Positions 61,362 to 64,000 of a DNA stretch of 64,000 nt are shown piece after piece. The notes beneath the pieces are model-generated. The model was given only the letters and a program-made list of their open reading frames with translations. It was not told the origin of the DNA and did not search any database. The DNA is from Cercis canadensis (Eukaryota > Streptophyta > Magnoliopsida > Fabales > Fabaceae), in the NCBI GenBank assembly GCA_003255065.1, contig QAOA01002442.1, forward strand, positions 256,552 through 320,551, written 5' to 3'. The position numbers and the translations under genes were made by a program. Numbering within the stretch: the stretch's first letter is position 1; every line of letters starts with the position of its first letter.

Positions 61362-62770
61362 GTGTGATAAACAGTATTTTTATACAGTAGTTAACCCTCA
61401 TTTTTAGTCTTTTAAACCTCTTTTATGCTTAATTGATTGGACTTAGGCCGCATTTCTTAAGTTAGGTTCCAATTGGGTTTAATTGTATTCTTCAGCATTA
61501 TTGGCAATTTTATATTGTCTCTGTATTTTGAGCATAACTTGAGTTCTAGACATTTAATAATTTTGAATCTTACCGTGTAGGAAATCTGAGAGAATTCTCT
61601 ACAACTTTGATTCAGAGCTCCAGAGCTAATTCTGTTGTCTAGCAGGTCATATTTAGCTTGGAAGTTAGAGCAGAGATGCTGTCACTGGATCCTGACCCGT
61701 ATGAAAAGATTGGTCATAACTTGGGTTGTGGGTGTCTTCTGGACCTGAAACCAATACCATTGGATATTTAAGACATAAAGCTTAAACTCTTATAAAGGCT
61801 ACTTCTCCAAAGTATGACGTTTTGATGGTGCTATTGCCCTTTGAAGTCAACTGACGAGTCCAAAGAGCTGTTAAGAGTAAATTGGGCCTAACTTTCTCAT
61901 CCCAGACCCAATTAAGCCCAAATTGGGGCCTAATTAAAGCTAAGGCCTAGGAGATTAATTCTAACCTAGGGGCAATCTGGGTGTGCAATTATTTTAGAGG
62001 GTTACAAGTAGGTTAAGGAGGCAAACGTTTTAGATATTCCATTCTTGACAGTTTTTAGTGGAGATTTATTTTTCCTTGCCTCTTCTTCCATTGGAGCTTA
62101 AATTTGATGGTCATGGAGGAGTAGAACTTCTGTAACCAAGCTAGACTCCTGATTTAATTTAGTTTGATTTTGAGATTCTGTACTTATTTGAATTAAGTTT
62201 AATGCAATTTTGTTCTTTGAATTCCTATCTTTCTTCGGTTTTTGTATGGATTATGGAGATTTCTATTATTCTTATGAATGTTGAGGTATGAAATAGAACC
62301 TAAATTGATTGATCTTTGTTCTGTAGCAAGAATCCAGAGAAGGTTTGCTAATTAAAGTTCAGTTTTAGGTTAAACAACAAATTACTAATTATGTGTTATT
62401 GCAAAGATTAATAATGTATGTGGTTAAATCGGATTTTGAATGATAATTCAGTAGGAACACTTAGTTATAATTAGAGATTTTGGTTATGACTAAATTCAAT
62501 TAGCAATGCTGCATTAAGACTTGATTAATCATGTTCAATCTAGGATTAATCAAACCAATTCTTGATGGATGTTTAGCTAGTTTGCGTTTTTAATTAATTG
62601 AATTAATCTCTATTCAATTTTGCAATTTACATTTGGCAATATATTATGTGTTTGAAAATCCCCAATTAGTAGTCTTGATATTGTTAATTAATCATTGTTT
62701 TCCCTAAGAGACAACCCAGATTAGCCCTGTATTGCATTCTATTTTAGGGGATTCAATTTTAATTTGTAGG
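61362..62770. mobile_element. Insertion of an unrelated, probably LTR-derived sequence into gag
   Basis: The sister fragment runs through here without a break (about 22868-22880). In this copy 1.4 kb starting TGTGATAAACAGTATTTTT intervenes, AT-rich and non-coding, and gag sequence resumes at GGTGCTGGCCATAGGCAGC (about 62791). The TG start and lack of coding suggest a solo LTR with some internal sequence, but the right edge and a target duplication were not resolved. Fossil. Confidence 0.5.
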
Positions 62771-63779
62771 AACATGACAATTCCGATCACGGTGCTGGCC
62801 ATAGGCAGCTTATCAATTTTCCTTGTCCTGGAGATCATAGAAGAAGGAGACAGGTTGACACGGAGGATGATTCGGAAGAGGATGAAGTTGAGTATTTCAA
62901 AGAACCACCCAGGAGGAATGCAGGTTTTAGGAGGAATGATCATGGTGATAGGGAATCCAATTTTAGATTGAAGGTAGACATTCCTTACTTGCAAGGTAAC
63001 CTAAACATTGAGGGTTTCCAGGATTGGATTACAAACATCGATCACTTCTTTGAATATATGGAAATACCTGAAGAAAAGAAAGTTAAGTTGGTTGCATGTA
63101 GATTGAAGGGTGGTGCGTCTGCTTGGTGGGAAAGGTTGCAGAGTAGGAGGATTCGTGAAGGCAAGACATCAGTTCGAACGTGGGGAAGAATGAGACAACT
63201 GTTGCTTAGCAAATTCCTTCCCCCTGATTATGAACAATTCCTATTCCAGCAGTACCAGAGGTGTCAATAGGGTCAGAGATCAAAGATCTATCCATGACTA
63301 TTATGAAGAATTCACAAGGTTGGCAACTCGAAATGATTTAAGGAAGACAAAAGGGCAATAAGTAGCCAGGTTCTTAGAGGGTTTAAAGTCATTCTTTAGA
63401 GACAAAATAAGGGTGCAGGTTGCAAGAACCCTATCTGAGGCTCATAATCTTGCCTTGCGGGCTGAATAATTGATGTAGAAAAGAAGTAGAACAGAGTACC
63501 CTCGCATAAATTTTAATGGGAATACCTATAAGACTATTGCTAATGACAAAAGCAAGGTGATTCAGGAAGACAAAAATAAGGAGGATAGGGTAGCAGGAAA
63601 ACAGAAAGTAACAGAAGCAAAAGAAGCACCAAAAACAGCCAATCTGTATACCAGACCCTACACAAGGAAGTGTTTTAAGTGCAACCAACCAGGCCACAGA
63701 TCTAGTGACTGCCCTCTCAGAAAAGCAATCCATGTTGTGGAACGAGAGGAATATGAGGAGGACGAGGTGTGTGGTCCAT

Positions 63780-64000
63780 ATGTTATTTAATTACTTCATT
63801 CAATAAAGCACATGCAGACATTACAATTCAATAATTCAATAAAGTTGTAAAGTTGCAGAACCCTAAGTCACTTTCGCATAATTTATAGACAGACAACAAA
63901 ATCACAGGGACCACACCATACCAATTAATTGACAAAAGAGAAGTCAATACATAGTTGGACCATATGACCGGAAGTCCCTATCAACTAACTCAAAAACCCA
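63780..64000. other. Unassigned right edge
   Basis: No similarity to the gypsy fragment after 63779 and no recognisable gene in the remaining 220 bp. Confidence 0.5.

Larger units (their letters stand above)
60400..63779 (+). mobile_element. Ty3/gypsy retroelement fragment, sister of the one at 22-24 kb
   Basis: An LTR-type region (about 60400-61090) shares TTTCATGGATC, GGGGCCCATGACCC and GGTACTTAAGCTTTATG with the 22.2-kb fragment. A perfect PBS TGGTATCAGAGC follows (61094-61105), then gag, with YLQGNLNIEGFQDWI and SAWWERLQSR at about 62970-63160 and the knuckle CFKCNQPGHRSSDC at about 63670-63712. A 1.4-kb insertion interrupts the gag 5' part. Similarity to the sister fragment stops at about 63779. 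Broken, with several breaks; no reverse transcriptase or integrase in view. The left LTR edge is uncertain. Confidence 0.82.

Overview
The window is nuclear DNA of a eudicot plant; I cannot name the species. The evidence is two spliced plant genes with family-typical exon structure, a plant defensin-like (DEFL) gene cluster, AT-rich intergenic DNA, and dense plant LTR retroelements and MITEs.

Layout. (1) 1-4322: the 5' half of a SIRE/Maximus-like Ty1/copia element on the minus strand, running off the left edge, with its 5' LTR at 3173-4322. (2) About 4323-26200: a decayed array of local segmental duplications. The ancestral unit carried a minus-strand two-exon DEFL gene and, in some copies, a plus-strand fragment of a cytochrome c gene (exons 2 and 3 with the intron between them). 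One DEFL gene looks intact (14231-14707): a signal-peptide exon plus an exon coding two tandem CS-alpha-beta (defensin) domains. Other units keep only exon 1, only a broken exon 2, or a short alternative exon 2. The array has been cut up by a partial gypsy-type LTR, a Ty3/gypsy fragment and at least two Mutator-like MITEs. (3) 26201-28950: gene-poor DNA with a foldback element. (4) 29258-38636: a complete 14-exon gene for the exosome helicase MTR4 (991 aa), minus strand, with a LINE relic in intron 7. (5) 40149-49914: a broken Ty3/gypsy element (minus strand) with both LTRs, interrupted by two further LTR insertions. (6) 49915-54435: AT-rich DNA with MITEs (one nested in another) and an unidentified gene fragment. 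(7) 54436-59396: a complete 10-exon HD-ZIP class IV homeobox gene (689 aa), minus strand, with a 48-bp tandem repeat in its upstream region. (8) About 60400-63779: another broken Ty3/gypsy fragment of the same family as the one at 22.2-24.3 kb, itself interrupted by an insertion.

The genes do not form a pathway. MTR4 is a housekeeping RNA-surveillance helicase, the HD-ZIP IV protein is a probable epidermal or reproductive transcription regulator, and the DEFL product is a small secreted cysteine-rich peptide. The most rewarding parts are the birth-and-death DEFL/cytochrome c array, the two-domain DEFL gene, several MITEs with exact target duplications (one with its empty site preserved in a paralogous unit), and the divergent HD-ZIP IV gene with tandem repeats upstream. 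Exon boundaries were read by eye from splice signals and family homology; both large CDS totals are divisible by three. All family names rest on motif recognition, without database searches.
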